Shown here one piece after another: positions 52,717-60,083 of a DNA stretch of 64,000 nt. Each line of letters begins with the position of its first letter. Positions within the stretch are counted from its first letter, which is position 1. Under the pieces are notes generated by a model, which did no database searches, was not told the origin of the DNA, and saw nothing but the letters and a program-made list of their open reading frames with translations. A program made the translations under genes and the position numbers. This DNA is from Caballeronia temeraria (GTDB lineage: Bacteria; Pseudomonadota; Gammaproteobacteria; Burkholderiales; Burkholderiaceae). The stretch is from NCBI RefSeq assembly GCF_001544795.2, contig NZ_FCOI02000031.1:1-64000 (forward strand). The letters run 5' to 3'.

Positions 52717-52782
52717 CGCATGCTTTCGCGTGAGATCTGCGGAAGTCCTGCTTCGCGACGGGTGCAGTCTTGGGCGGCAACG

Positions 52783-52803
52783 AAAAACCCGCCGAAGCGG
52801 GTT
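52783..52803 (-). terminator. terminator of the repressor gene
   Basis: AACCCGC, loop, GCGGGTT followed leftward by TTT. It lies about 50 bases after the repressor stop and separates it from the convergent coiled-coil gene. Confidence 0.78.
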
Positions 52804-52854
52804 CATCAGGTTGGCGGTCCAATCAACGCGCGTGGGTTCCTAGCACTTTTTGGA

Positions 52855-53868
52855 TTAGTCGGGCCGCCACATGGCTCGTTTGGCGATGCCGGCCACGTAA
52901 TGCATCTTTTCGATCTCGTCGTCCGTGAAGGCTACCGGCGGGTGCGCGTCGTTCGTGGAGATGAGGTGCGTACGGCCTGAGCGGCGATACAAGAACTCCT
53001 TGACCATCACTCGACCGTCGATCGATTTTACTAGCACCTCGTCGCCCGGCTCGATCTCATGGTTCGGCTCAACGACGACGAACTCCCCGGCCTTGATGCG
53101 AGGACGCATCGAGTCGCCTTCGCAGCGAAGCGCATAGGCGTCGGGATCGTTCGTCGGGAAATTAACGTAACCTTCGCCATGACCGACCGGATATTCCAGG
53201 TCGGCCCAGTAGCCGTTATCTCCAAGTTGTGCCATGCCAACCACAGGTATTGCCTTCCAGTTTGTTATGGGAATCGGCTGATACTCGTCCGCGAACCGAA
53301 CGGTAACACCCGGATCTCCCTTTCCCTTTGTCAGCCAGACAGCGTTGATTCCGAACTTGCTCTGGAGGGCAACCGCCTGCACCAAGGTTGGCGGGTCACC
53401 TTCGGCTCGCAGCCACCTTTCGGCAACCGCCTGATCGACGTTTGCGGCCTTGGCTATATCAGTCGCGGAAAGACCGAGCGAATTTCCAGCGGCCTGGACG
53501 CGCTGTAGGGCTTCCGACCGACCAAATTCTGTTCGGGAATGATCCGCCCGTGCCTGCGTCGGCGATTGCTCGATCTGGGTTGGGTTCTGGCCGTTGTTCG
53601 GCGGATTGGAATGATGATACGCGCTTCGGATTGCCAGCCACTCGTCGCGCGTGAGGTGAGTTAGGTCCTCGGTGAGAAGTCGCTCAACAGGGAAGCCGAA
53701 GAATCTTGCGAGGTCGGAGGCGATGTCCGACTTCCGGCTTTCACGCTTTTCAAGCGCATAAATTTTTTGGCGGCCGGCAGCACGCTCTAAGCCCAGGGCT
53801 TCCGCCAAGGGCTCCAGTGCGATGTCAGCTAAGGCGCGAAGGTGCTTGACGTTCTTTCCCAGACTCAT
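52855..53868 (-). CDS. phage CI-like repressor with two HTH segments and S24 peptidase domain
   Basis: A 337-residue repressor. Residues about 1-65 are an XRE-type helix-turn-helix; a second HTH-like segment is at about 120-175 (SLGLSATDIAKAANVDQAVAERW). The C-terminal S24 (LexA/CI) domain has the catalytic Ser in CEGDSM and Lys in the GRVMVKEF strand, so RecA-stimulated self-cleavage is expected. It should bind the TAAAC-N4-GTTTA operators and hold the prophage silent. The start is placed just downstream of a TATACG -10 box, implying an almost leaderless message; ATG 53877 and 53898 are alternatives. Confidence 0.9.
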   Translation of the reverse strand: MSLGKNVKHLRALADIALEPLAEALGLERAAGRQKIYALEKRESRKSDIASDLARFFGFPVERLLTEDLTHLTRDEWLAIRSAYHHSNPPNNGQNPTQIEQSPTQARADHSRTEFGRSEALQRVQAAGNSLGLSATDIAKAANVDQAVAERWLRAEGDPPTLVQAVALQSKFGINAVWLTKGKGDPGVTVRFADEYQPIPITNWKAIPVVGMAQLGDNGYWADLEYPVGHGEGYVNFPTNDPDAYALRCEGDSMRPRIKAGEFVVVEPNHEIEPGDEVLVKSIDGRVMVKEFLYRRSGRTHLISTNDAHPPVAFTDDEIEKMHYVAGIAKRAMWRPD

Positions 53869-53877
53869 GGGCCGCAT

Positions 53878-53883
53878 CGTATA
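53878..53883 (-). promoter_or_regulatory. candidate P-RM -10 box of the repressor gene
   Basis: TATACG on the minus strand lies about ten bases before the chosen start codon and overlaps the edge of operator 3. The -35 element is weak, as expected of a promoter that needs activation. Confidence 0.5.
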
Positions 53884-53940
53884 AACAATTGTGTTCATGC
53901 GCCATAAACAAGAGTTTGCAATTCTTTAAACAAAGGTTTA
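53882..53940. promoter_or_regulatory. three immunity operators between repressor and cro
   Basis: TAAACAATTGTGTT (53882-53895, right half imperfect), TAAACAAGAGTTTG (53905-53918) and TAAACAAAGGTTTA (53927-53940) are 23 and 22 bp apart centre to centre. This is a lambda-like OR region, with the best site over the rightward promoter. Confidence 0.82.
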
Positions 53941-53944
53941 TGCT
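53916..53944 (+). promoter_or_regulatory. rightward early promoter P-R
   Basis: TTGCAA (53916-53921), a 17-bp spacer and TATGCT (53939-53944) face right. The start point would be within a base or two of the Cro-like ATG at 53952. The strongest operator covers the spacer. Confidence 0.75.
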
Positions 53945-53951
53945 GGTGGCT

Positions 53952-54215
53952 ATGGATACCGCCGCCCAAAACGTCGCCCTCGACACCCTGAAGCTTGCTG
54001 TTTCTCTGTGCGACAGCCAGGCCGATTTTGCGCGCCGTATCGGCAGCAGCACCCAAGCCGTCTGGCAGTGGATCAACCGAGACAAGCGTGCTCCGGTCGA
54101 GGCTTGTCCGTTCATAGAGGACGCGCTGAAAGATGAACGCGTGACATGCGAGAAGCTTCGCCCGGACTATCGAGGGTTCGAGATATTGCGTGTTTCTCGG
54201 ACAGCCGAAATCTAG
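53952..54215 (+). CDS. Cro/YdaS-like HTH regulator
   Basis: An 87-residue DNA-binding protein with YdaS-type helix-turn-helix (ADFARRIGSSTQAVWQWINR) and the ending CPFIEDAL, then ERVTCEKLRPDY, typical of YdaS and related phage Cro proteins. It is first gene of the rightward operon and divergent from the repressor, so it is the likely lytic-switch partner. The start ATG coincides nearly with the transcription start; the alternative ATG 53940 would lie inside the promoter. Confidence 0.85.
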   Translation: MDTAAQNVALDTLKLAVSLCDSQADFARRIGSSTQAVWQWINRDKRAPVEACPFIEDALKDERVTCEKLRPDYRGFEILRVSRTAEI

Positions 54216-54292
54216 GTTGTAGAAGAGGAGGTTGGTCTCACCCGCGGTAAAGATGGTCATCGTTCAACTTTTCTTTTTGTTAGGGAGGTTCT

Positions 54293-54517
54293 ATGTCGCG
54301 TCGTGCCGAGTTTCGAAATGAAGTAAAGACCCGCCTCGAAGACCCCGTCTACGAGGGATTGCAGGCCTACAAGGCTCTGCATGGGATCGATCACGATTCC
54401 GCTGCGCTTGCTCGAATTGCCAAGCTTTTTCTGTTCGGCACGATTGGCACTTTGCCAGCGAATCTCTTGGGCGTCAGTGTCGCGGCGTCCCAAGTTGGGA
54501 GTGCTGTAACGGCATGA
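54293..54517 (+). CDS. small phage protein, possible CII-position regulator
   Basis: A 74-residue protein beginning MSRRAEFRNEVKTRLEDPVY. The first half, with KTRLEDPVYEGLQAYKALHG, looks like a ribbon-helix-helix-type DNA binder. AGGGAGG lies six bases before the ATG. Its place after cro is that of lambda cII, but no homology to CII is seen. Confidence 0.68.
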   Translation: MSRRAEFRNEVKTRLEDPVYEGLQAYKALHGIDHDSAALARIAKLFLFGTIGTLPANLLGVSVAASQVGSAVTA

Positions 54518-54708
54518 ATGAAGGAAAAACCGGCCTTCTCGTTGAACTTCCGATTCCTGAAGCTGGGGAGTTGGCTGCTTTGGCGGCGAGTCTGGGCGTT
54601 TCAACTCAGAAATACCTCGGGTATCACGTCCTGCGCTCTGCATACGGACCGCTGCACCCGGAAGTAGCCGCGTTTGAGGTGGCCCACACTGGGCGGCGCG
54701 GGGAATAA
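54514..54708 (+). CDS. small phage protein, unknown function
   Basis: A 64-residue protein (MNEGKTGLLVELPIPEAGEL onward) coupled by ATGA to the preceding gene. The LLVELPIP strand followed by ELAALAASLGVSTQKYLGYH suggests a ribbon-helix-helix-like fold, so the two proteins may act together. Confidence 0.66.
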   Translation: MNEGKTGLLVELPIPEAGELAALAASLGVSTQKYLGYHVLRSAYGPLHPEVAAFEVAHTGRRGE

Positions 54709-54845
54709 AACGTCAGACAACTGACGGAGTTCGTCGGCTACGAGGCCGACACCTGCATGGATGAGTCGATACACAAGCAGCTTGGATGCCAGGCTTCTTC
54801 TGTTCCGATTTAGTACTACTGACCGGAATGCCGGCGGGAGATCCC

Positions 54846-55067
54846 ATGCAAAACAACTCGAATCCGGTTCTCTTTGCGCCGGAGCTGCCGCCCGAACTGC
54901 CGGCTGCGCAGCAGAAGCAGATCCGCGACGCCATGTGTGCGGTTGCGGCGCGCGGCGAGCGCTTTCCCGGAGAACTCGCCGCCGTCCGCGTCGGTCTTTC
55001 GCGCGAATTCGCAACCTTCAATGCCGACTGCTCGCGGGCGGCCAAGGCTTCGAAGGTGAAGGCATGA
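54846..55067 (+). CDS. small phage protein, unknown function
   Basis: A 73-residue protein, Pro-rich at the start (LFAPELPPELPAAQQ) and helical after. GGGAG precedes the ATG. Coupled to the next gene by ATGA. No family recognised. Confidence 0.66.
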   Translation: MQNNSNPVLFAPELPPELPAAQQKQIRDAMCAVAARGERFPGELAAVRVGLSREFATFNADCSRAAKASKVKA

Positions 55068-55252
55068 GCGCGCGCGATTTTCAGCCGTCGCTCGGCGGCG
55101 CGGATCTGGTTCATACCGGCCGGTTCTTCATCGGCCCGATGACGACCGATCAATCGATCCCGCTGAACGCCGCGCCGAAGATCTGCATTGGCTGCGGTGC
55201 TCGCCAATTGGCTGACGGCAGCTTGCCGTGTGGCCACGACAACGACCTGTGA
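55064..55252 (+). CDS. small phage protein with a Cys/His cluster
   Basis: A 62-residue protein whose second half (CIGCGARQLADGSLPCGH) has the ligands of a small zinc site. It follows the previous gene with an ATGA overlap and ends eight bases before the antirepressor gene. Function unknown. Confidence 0.66.
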   Translation: MSARDFQPSLGGADLVHTGRFFIGPMTTDQSIPLNAAPKICIGCGARQLADGSLPCGHDNDL

Positions 55253-55259
55253 GTCATCC

Positions 55260-55937
55260 ATGACCGATCTGACGATGCCCGGCGCTCCGACTATGTCGAG
55301 CCGCGAAATTGCCGAGTTGGTCGAGTCACGCCACGACAAGGTCAAGCAGTCGATCGAGCGGCTTGCGGCGCGCGGCGTGATCGCTCTTCCCCCGTTGGGG
55401 GAATACCTCGACAGTCTCGGTCGGCGCGCGGCAGAGTACCGAGTCGGCAAGCGCGATAGCTATGTGATCGTCGCGCAGCTCTCGCCGGAGTTCACCGCGC
55501 GCCTCGTCGATCGTTGGCAAGAGCTCGAATCGCGCGCTGCGCAACCGGCCGTCAATCTCGATGATCCCGCATTCCTGCGCGGCGCGCTGCTTCAGTACAC
55601 GGAGCGCGTCATCGCGCTCGAGCAAAAGGTTGCGGAGCAAGCGCCGGCCGTCGAATTCGCGCATGCCATCCGCGACACGAACGACGCGATCTCGATTGCG
55701 CATATGTCGGCGGTTCTCGGCATCGGCCGGAATCGCTTCTTCGCGCGTCTCCGCGCTGACCACATCCTGATGGCGGACAACCTGCCGTATCAGATCTACA
55801 AGGACCGCGGCTATTTTCGCGTGATCGAAAGCGTCTGGATTGACGAGGCGAAGGAACCGCATCCGACGTTCAAGACGCTCGTGACGGGCCGCGGGCAGGT
55901 GTTCCTGCAGCGCAAATACAGCGCCGAGGCTGCGTGA
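55260..55937 (+). CDS. Rha-type phage antirepressor with KilA-C domain
   Basis: A 225-residue protein. Residues 10-95 form the Rha (pRha) domain (MSSREIAELVESRHDKVKQS, with the RDSYVIVAQLSPEF strand). Residues 130-225 are a KilA-C/ANT domain (ISIAHMSAVLGIGRNRFFARLR, then GYFRVIES and QVFLQRKY). Such proteins counteract repressors and help lytic growth. It precedes the replication gene by one base. Confidence 0.86.
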   Translation: MTDLTMPGAPTMSSREIAELVESRHDKVKQSIERLAARGVIALPPLGEYLDSLGRRAAEYRVGKRDSYVIVAQLSPEFTARLVDRWQELESRAAQPAVNLDDPAFLRGALLQYTERVIALEQKVAEQAPAVEFAHAIRDTNDAISIAHMSAVLGIGRNRFFARLRADHILMADNLPYQIYKDRGYFRVIESVWIDEAKEPHPTFKTLVTGRGQVFLQRKYSAEAA

Positions 55938-55938
55938 C

Positions 55939-57114
55939 ATGGCACTCGCAGACGTCATCCACATGCCCGAGCAGCGCGCCGTCCAGGTCGAGGACGGATT
56001 CACGCGCATCGCGCACGGCATCCTCGAAGCGCTCGCGCTCGCGGACCTCGGCAAGCGCCACTACAAAGTGCTGATGGTCCTGTTGCGCCAGACGTATGGC
56101 TACAACAAGAAGGCCGACGAGATCAGCCTGACGCAGTTCCGCGACAAGACGGGCGTGCTTCCGCCGAACGTGTCGACGGCGATCGACGAGCTTGTCGAGA
56201 TGCGCGTAATCGTGCGCACGCCCGGCAAGCACGCCTTCTGCCTCGCTGTGAATAAGTCGTACGGCCAGTGGACTGGCAAGGCGAAAGTGGATGTGTCGAA
56301 GCTTTGGGGTTATCGAAACGATAACAGCACTGTTATTGAAACGATCATCGAGGGTTATCAAAACGATAACGCTGCTGTTATCGAAACGATAAACACAATA
56401 GACAACTCCAAAAGAAAAGACCAAAAGACAACTCCAAAAGAAACCCTTTCGCGCTCGCTTCGCGAACGCTTTGAAATTTTCTGGGCGGCATACCCGCGTA
56501 AGAAATCGAAGGCCAAGGCAGAGAAAGCCTTCGCCAAGCTCAACCCGGACGAGCAGCTGATGACGGCCCTGATGGCCGGTCTGACGCAGGCCATGACTTC
56601 GGAGCAGTGGGCAAACCCGCAGTTCATCCCGTACGCCGCTTCTTGGCTGAACGCTGGCGGATGGATGGATGAGATCCAGAGCGCGTACAGCGATGCCGAA
56701 CTTGCCGTGATCCGAGCCTTCAACGAGGCGCTTGGGGAGCGAGTCGGCACCGTGGACGAGGCTGCATTCGTCGAGGCGCGCGCCGGCGCAATCCGCGCGT
56801 TCCTCGGAAAGCTCGCGGCAGACCCGGAGGCGTGGAAGCGCTACTTCCCGGCCGTGCGCGACAAGGTCGAACTGCCGCCGCACGCCGGCTTCGACTACCT
56901 CATCAGCCCGAAAGGCTACGGCGACGTGCGCGGCCGCATGGCAATCAAGCGCAATCCGGACGGAACGCGCGTGCACGCCGGCGATTGGGACAAGTCCGCC
57001 AGCGGCATCAAGGCCAAGGCGAAGGAAATGGGCATCGCATTTGACGACGAAGAGCCGGTGCCGGCGATCGCCGTGCGCGTGCGTGCCGCAATTGCGAAGC
57101 AGGAGGAACAGTGA
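55939..57114 (+). CDS. phage replication initiator, O-like
   Basis: A 391-residue protein. Residues about 20-100 are a replication-protein-O winged helix (DGFTRIAHGILEALALADL onward, KVLMVLLRQTYGYNKKAD, LTQFRDKTGV). The middle (about 123-165) is encoded by the iteron origin and so contains a Y-x-N-D-N-x2-V-I-E-T-I repeat. The C-terminal part, with WAAYPRKKSKAKAEKAF, resembles the helicase-loader-binding region of other phage initiators. It should bind the embedded iterons and recruit the host helicase. Confidence 0.87.
   Translation: MALADVIHMPEQRAVQVEDGFTRIAHGILEALALADLGKRHYKVLMVLLRQTYGYNKKADEISLTQFRDKTGVLPPNVSTAIDELVEMRVIVRTPGKHAFCLAVNKSYGQWTGKAKVDVSKLWGYRNDNSTVIETIIEGYQNDNAAVIETINTIDNSKRKDQKTTPKETLSRSLRERFEIFWAAYPRKKSKAKAEKAFAKLNPDEQLMTALMAGLTQAMTSEQWANPQFIPYAASWLNAGGWMDEIQSAYSDAELAVIRAFNEALGERVGTVDEAAFVEARAGAIRAFLGKLAADPEAWKRYFPAVRDKVELPPHAGFDYLISPKGYGDVRGRMAIKRNPDGTRVHAGDWDKSASGIKAKAKEMGIAFDDEEPVPAIAVRVRAAIAKQEEQ
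56309..56443 (+). other. phage replication origin: four iterons and A-rich repeats
   Basis: Four copies of GTTATCGAAACGATAAC or close variants start at 56309, 56332, 56354 and 56377, spaced 23, 22 and 23 bp. They are followed by an A-rich stretch containing GACAACTCCAAAAGAAA twice (56401-56417, 56427-56443). Iterons next to an AT-rich segment inside the O gene is the design of lambda ori. Confidence 0.85.
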
Positions 57115-57644
57115 AGCGCACCGCAGCCCTGCATTACCCGGAAGGAGCGACGCACGTCGGCACGGCGCGCGTGCGCGAGGACCGCACGGTCGGGCCGGAT
57201 TTCGCGAGCCGCGAATTGATGCGCCGCACCGGTCAGCAGCCGACGAGCGAGTTCGACGACATCGCCTCCGGATATGACCCGTTCGCGACGGCGCCGAGGG
57301 TTCCGGCCGCGAAGAAGAAGCCGGCGAAGTACCGCAACGAGAAATGCGAGAGCGGCGGCATCAAGTTCGACAGCAAACGCGAGATGAAGCGCTGGCACGA
57401 GCTGGTGCAGATGCAGGTGCGCGGCGAGATCAGCGAATTGGAGTTGCAGGTGCCGTTCGTCCTGGCTGATCCGGTGGTGATCGCCGGCCGGAAGCGCCCG
57501 GCGCTGCGGTACGTGGCGGATTTTGTGTACGAGAAGGGCGGCGAGACGGTCATTGAGGACGTGAAAGGCCGCGTAACCGAGGGATACCGCATAAAACGCC
57601 ACCTGATGGCGGCGCGCGGGCTGACGATCGTGGAGGTGAAGTGA
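57111..57644 (+). CDS. DUF1064 phage protein, putative nuclease
   Basis: A 177-residue protein. From residue 70 it follows the DUF1064 pattern: KYRNEKCESGGIKFDSKREMK, LELQVPF, YVADFVYEKG and VIEDVKG. The D-F-V-Y...E-D-V-K-G arrangement resembles the metal site of restriction-like (PD-(D/E)XK) nucleases, so a Holliday-junction or recombination nuclease role is likely. GTG start with AGGAGG upstream, overlapping the initiator stop as GTGA. Confidence 0.86.
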   Translation: MKRTAALHYPEGATHVGTARVREDRTVGPDFASRELMRRTGQQPTSEFDDIASGYDPFATAPRVPAAKKKPAKYRNEKCESGGIKFDSKREMKRWHELVQMQVRGEISELELQVPFVLADPVVIAGRKRPALRYVADFVYEKGGETVIEDVKGRVTEGYRIKRHLMAARGLTIVEVK

Positions 57645-58198
57645 TGGCGGCAAAGAAGAGAGCCCAAGGCGACGTGAAGGGCACCCAGTGGACGCACGAG
57701 GAACTGCGCATCCTGCGCGGACTAAAGGAGCGTGGCGCAGTCCTGAAGAAGCATATGCACCTCCTTCCGGGTCGGACGTACGAAGCGGCCGTCTACAAGC
57801 AGACGCACATGGCCATAAAGCCGATCTCCACGTCGCAGCGCGTGCGCAACCTGCTGTCCGATGGCGTCGAGCGCACAGCGCGCGAAATCGCTGACACGCT
57901 CGGGTTGGCCCGTAAGACGGTGTCGGATCTGATGCGGCCCGCGACGAACCCGAACGGGAACCAGTGGGCGCACGTGTCACGCATTACAGAAAGCTATCCG
58001 CAACTCGTCTATGTGATCGGCCCGGGCGAGAACGCGCGCTACGGCGACTTCCTCGCCGCGAATCTTGCCGATGAGGAGGAAAGCGACGACGTGCTCGACG
58101 CGAGACATCGATCGAACGCCGCATGGTGGCCGCGTGCCGATCTGGTGGTCGTCTCCGCGATAAACGCGATGGTATGCACGGGGAGGGCAGCGGCATGA
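57644..58198 (+). CDS. phage DNA-binding protein with SANT-like and HTH segments
   Basis: A 184-residue protein. Near the start WTHEELRILRGLKERGAV resembles a SANT/Myb-like helix set, and residues about 65-95 (TSQRVRNLLSDGVERTAREI, then LGLARKTVSDLM) form a winged helix-turn-helix. Role unknown; regulatory or replication accessory. GTG at 57641, overlapping the upstream stop, is the alternative start. Confidence 0.75.
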   Translation: MAAKKRAQGDVKGTQWTHEELRILRGLKERGAVLKKHMHLLPGRTYEAAVYKQTHMAIKPISTSQRVRNLLSDGVERTAREIADTLGLARKTVSDLMRPATNPNGNQWAHVSRITESYPQLVYVIGPGENARYGDFLAANLADEEESDDVLDARHRSNAAWWPRADLVVVSAINAMVCTGRAAA

Positions 58199-58662
58199 AG
58201 CTCGGTGAATGGATCATCTCGCGCATCACGCGCCGCGCGCCTGACGTCGTCATCGGCGGCCACGACGACCCATATCTGCTCCGCTGGTGGGTCATCCCGC
58301 GCAATCGCTTCTTCAATGTGTACCTGCATCGCTTCATGCGCAGCGACGACGACCGCGCGCTGCACGATCACCCCTGGTCAAATCTGTCGATCCTGCTGCG
58401 TGGCACATACACCGAGCACTCGATCGCGCCCGGCGGCATCAACGTGCGCACCGAGCGCACCGCCGGCCAGTGGAAGCTGCGCCTGTTCGGCACCTTCGCA
58501 CACCGCATCGAGCTCACACACGGCGAATGCTGGACGATCTTTGTGACCGGGCCGCGCTATCGGCACTGGGGCTTTCATTGTCCCGAGCAAGGTTGGATCC
58601 ACTGGCAGAAGTTCACGGCGCCCGGGGATTCGGGCGCGATCGGCAGAGGATGCGACCAGTGA
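58195..58662 (+). CDS. cupin-like phage protein
   Basis: A 155-residue protein with a cupin-type pattern: LHDHPWSNLSILLRGTYTEH in the middle and RHWGFH near the end give His ligands for a metal. It occurs in many phages of this group with no assigned role. It is coupled by ATGA to the previous gene and GTGA to the next. Confidence 0.76.
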   Translation: MKLGEWIISRITRRAPDVVIGGHDDPYLLRWWVIPRNRFFNVYLHRFMRSDDDRALHDHPWSNLSILLRGTYTEHSIAPGGINVRTERTAGQWKLRLFGTFAHRIELTHGECWTIFVTGPRYRHWGFHCPEQGWIHWQKFTAPGDSGAIGRGCDQ

Positions 58663-59255
58663 AGCGCTCGAAGCCTCTCTTGAGCAAGACGCCGATGAAG
58701 CGCTCGGCATGGCCGCTCGCCGATCGCGCGACAGCGCTGCGTCGCTCGAAACTGAAGGCGCGCGTGAAGAAGCCGACGGCCGCCGAAGGCTCGAAGTATC
58801 TGGCGGCGTGCCGCGGCGAGCCGTGCTACCTGAACGTGAAGTGCCCGTGGACGGATTGGGCGGATCCGACCGTTGTCGACTGCCATTCGAACCAATCGAA
58901 GCACGGGAAGGGCGGCGCGCTGAAGGCGAAGCATTGGTTCACGGTGCCGGGTTGTGCTGCCTGTCACGAGTGGCTCGACCGCAGCGGCGCGCCGTGGGAA
59001 CAGAAATGCGCGGCATTCGACGGCGCGCTCGCGCGCTGGGAGCCGGTTCGCGCTCGAAAGATGGGTTTGAAGGAGGAAGAGGGTGCGGTGCTTGATTCGA
59101 ATACCAACGGACACGCGATGGCGCACGCCGCGCGGCCGCAACGGGAAGCGCTATGCCGTGGAGCCGTTTCAACTCACGGCGGCGCTGGAGACGAGGGTGT
59201 ACAGGCTGGCGCGCCCGACGGTGCAGAACACGACCCGGCCGTTTGTTTGGGTTGA
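58659..59255 (+). CDS. DUF1364 phage protein (putative HNH-like nuclease) with unusual C-terminus
   Basis: A 198-residue protein. Residues about 35-130 show the DUF1364 pattern: YLAACRGEPC, CPW, VDCHSNQSKHGKGGALKAKH and CAACHEWLD. The Cys/His arrangement suggests a zinc-bound, HNH-like fold. After about residue 145 the frame runs on through the next gene with Gly/Ala-rich sequence that is probably not ancestral. GTG start overlaps the previous stop; ATG 58695 is an alternative. Confidence 0.78.
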   Translation: MKRSKPLLSKTPMKRSAWPLADRATALRRSKLKARVKKPTAAEGSKYLAACRGEPCYLNVKCPWTDWADPTVVDCHSNQSKHGKGGALKAKHWFTVPGCAACHEWLDRSGAPWEQKCAAFDGALARWEPVRARKMGLKEEEGAVLDSNTNGHAMAHAARPQREALCRGAVSTHGGAGDEGVQAGAPDGAEHDPAVCLG

Positions 59256-59415
59256 TGCATGGATTCCCGAGGATCGCCGGAGCGGCATTCCGGTCCTCGA
59301 CGATGCGTGGGTAAGGGCGGGTGTGTATCGCACCAGGGCTTATATCGACGACAACAAGAAGACTTTGGCCCCGTTCCTCGAGAGCGGATTAAACGAGATG
59401 GAAGTGGGAGATTGA
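59083..59415 (+). CDS. phage hypothetical protein
   Basis: A 110-residue protein of mixed strand/helix character (FQLTAALETRVYRLARPTV, FVWVDAWIPEDRRSGIPVLD). GTG start with AGGAGG six bases upstream. It overlaps the DUF1364 frame by 173 bases, but its composition is more protein-like in the overlap. Function unknown. Confidence 0.7.
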   Translation: MRCLIRIPTDTRWRTPRGRNGKRYAVEPFQLTAALETRVYRLARPTVQNTTRPFVWVDAWIPEDRRSGIPVLDDAWVRAGVYRTRAYIDDNKKTLAPFLESGLNEMEVGD

Positions 59416-59417
59416 GC

Positions 59418-59522
59418 ATGAACAAGACGATTCCGGACAACTTCGACGCGCTGTGGGTGGCGCTCGGCATCAAGCGCAAGAGCTGGACTGCTCCAATCCA
59501 ACCGCAGAAGGTGACGCGATGA
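59418..59522 (+). CDS. 34-residue phage microprotein
   Basis: Begins MNKTIPDNFDALWVALGIKR. It sits two bases after the preceding stop and is coupled to the next gene by ATGA. No family recognised; called on spacing and coupling. Confidence 0.55.
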   Translation: MNKTIPDNFDALWVALGIKRKSWTAPIQPQKVTR

Positions 59523-59644
59523 TCGCCGCCGCCTCTCTCGCGTCGCCGAGCGCGGACGCCGCCGGCATCGTCTTTGTGTTCATGTGGACTGCTCTGTCGG
59601 TTCTCGCGACGGCCGTGTACTCGCGGATGGGAGCTCACCAGTGA
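59519..59644 (+). CDS. 41-residue membrane microprotein
   Basis: One hydrophobic helix (GIVFVFMWTALSVLATAVY) with a short tail. Coupled at both ends (ATGA and GTGA). Function unknown. Confidence 0.58.
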   Translation: MIAAASLASPSADAAGIVFVFMWTALSVLATAVYSRMGAHQ

Positions 59645-59889
59645 GCGCGCACGCCTACATTCAATACGCGGACGTCCCCCAGAACTTGATCGACACGAGC
59701 AGGCAGCACATCGACGGAGTGACGGGCGCCAAGGTCATCGCCTTCGACGGTTGCCCGTTCGCCGGCCAGATCGAGACCGATGGCGACTCATTAGAAGTCG
59801 AATTCCCGTTCCCGCGCAACGCCGAGCTTCGAGACAGCTTCGTCGCTTGGCTCATGAACTGGGGAATCAGCTTCATGGTGGCGATGTGA
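59641..59889 (+). CDS. small phage protein, unknown function
   Basis: An 82-residue acidic protein from a GTG start (SAHAYIQYADVPQNLIDTS). The second half, EVEFPFPRNAELRDSFVAWL, is strand then helix. GTGA overlaps at both ends support translation of this frame. Confidence 0.66.
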   Translation: MSAHAYIQYADVPQNLIDTSRQHIDGVTGAKVIAFDGCPFAGQIETDGDSLEVEFPFPRNAELRDSFVAWLMNWGISFMVAM

Positions 59890-60083
59890 GGCGGTTCGAG
59901 TTCATGGACCCGGCAATCGTCCTTGAGCGGAAGCAAGAGGGCACATGCTTGGGCTGCGTCCAACTCGTGCTGTCGCGCTGGGGTGGAGTTCGGAAGTACG
60001 TGTGCAGCAGAGGAAATCAGAAAGCGTCACTCGATTGGGTCGAGATGCGCCGATGCAATGAATACGAGGCGGAGGTTGAATGA
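59886..60083 (+). CDS. small Cys-containing phage protein
   Basis: A 65-residue protein with CLGC and two later Cys (VCSRGNQ, RRCNEY), possibly metal-binding. GTG start overlaps the previous stop; ATG 59904 is an alternative. Coupled by ATGA to the Q-like gene. Confidence 0.64.
   Translation: MRRFEFMDPAIVLERKQEGTCLGCVQLVLSRWGGVRKYVCSRGNQKASLDWVEMRRCNEYEAEVE

Noticed and set aside
52720-52980. Plus-strand frame following the coiled-coil gene
   Set aside because: It runs across the repressor terminator and into the antisense of the repressor; no ribosome-binding site or protein-like composition.
54257-54643. Minus-strand frame in the early rightward operon
   Set aside because: The plus-strand genes here have strong ribosome-binding sites and ATGA coupling; the minus frame has neither.
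56309-56443. CRISPR array, because of regularly spaced repeats
   Set aside because: Repeats are 17 bp with 5-6-bp gaps inside an initiator gene, which fits origin iterons; there are no spacer-length intervals or cas genes.
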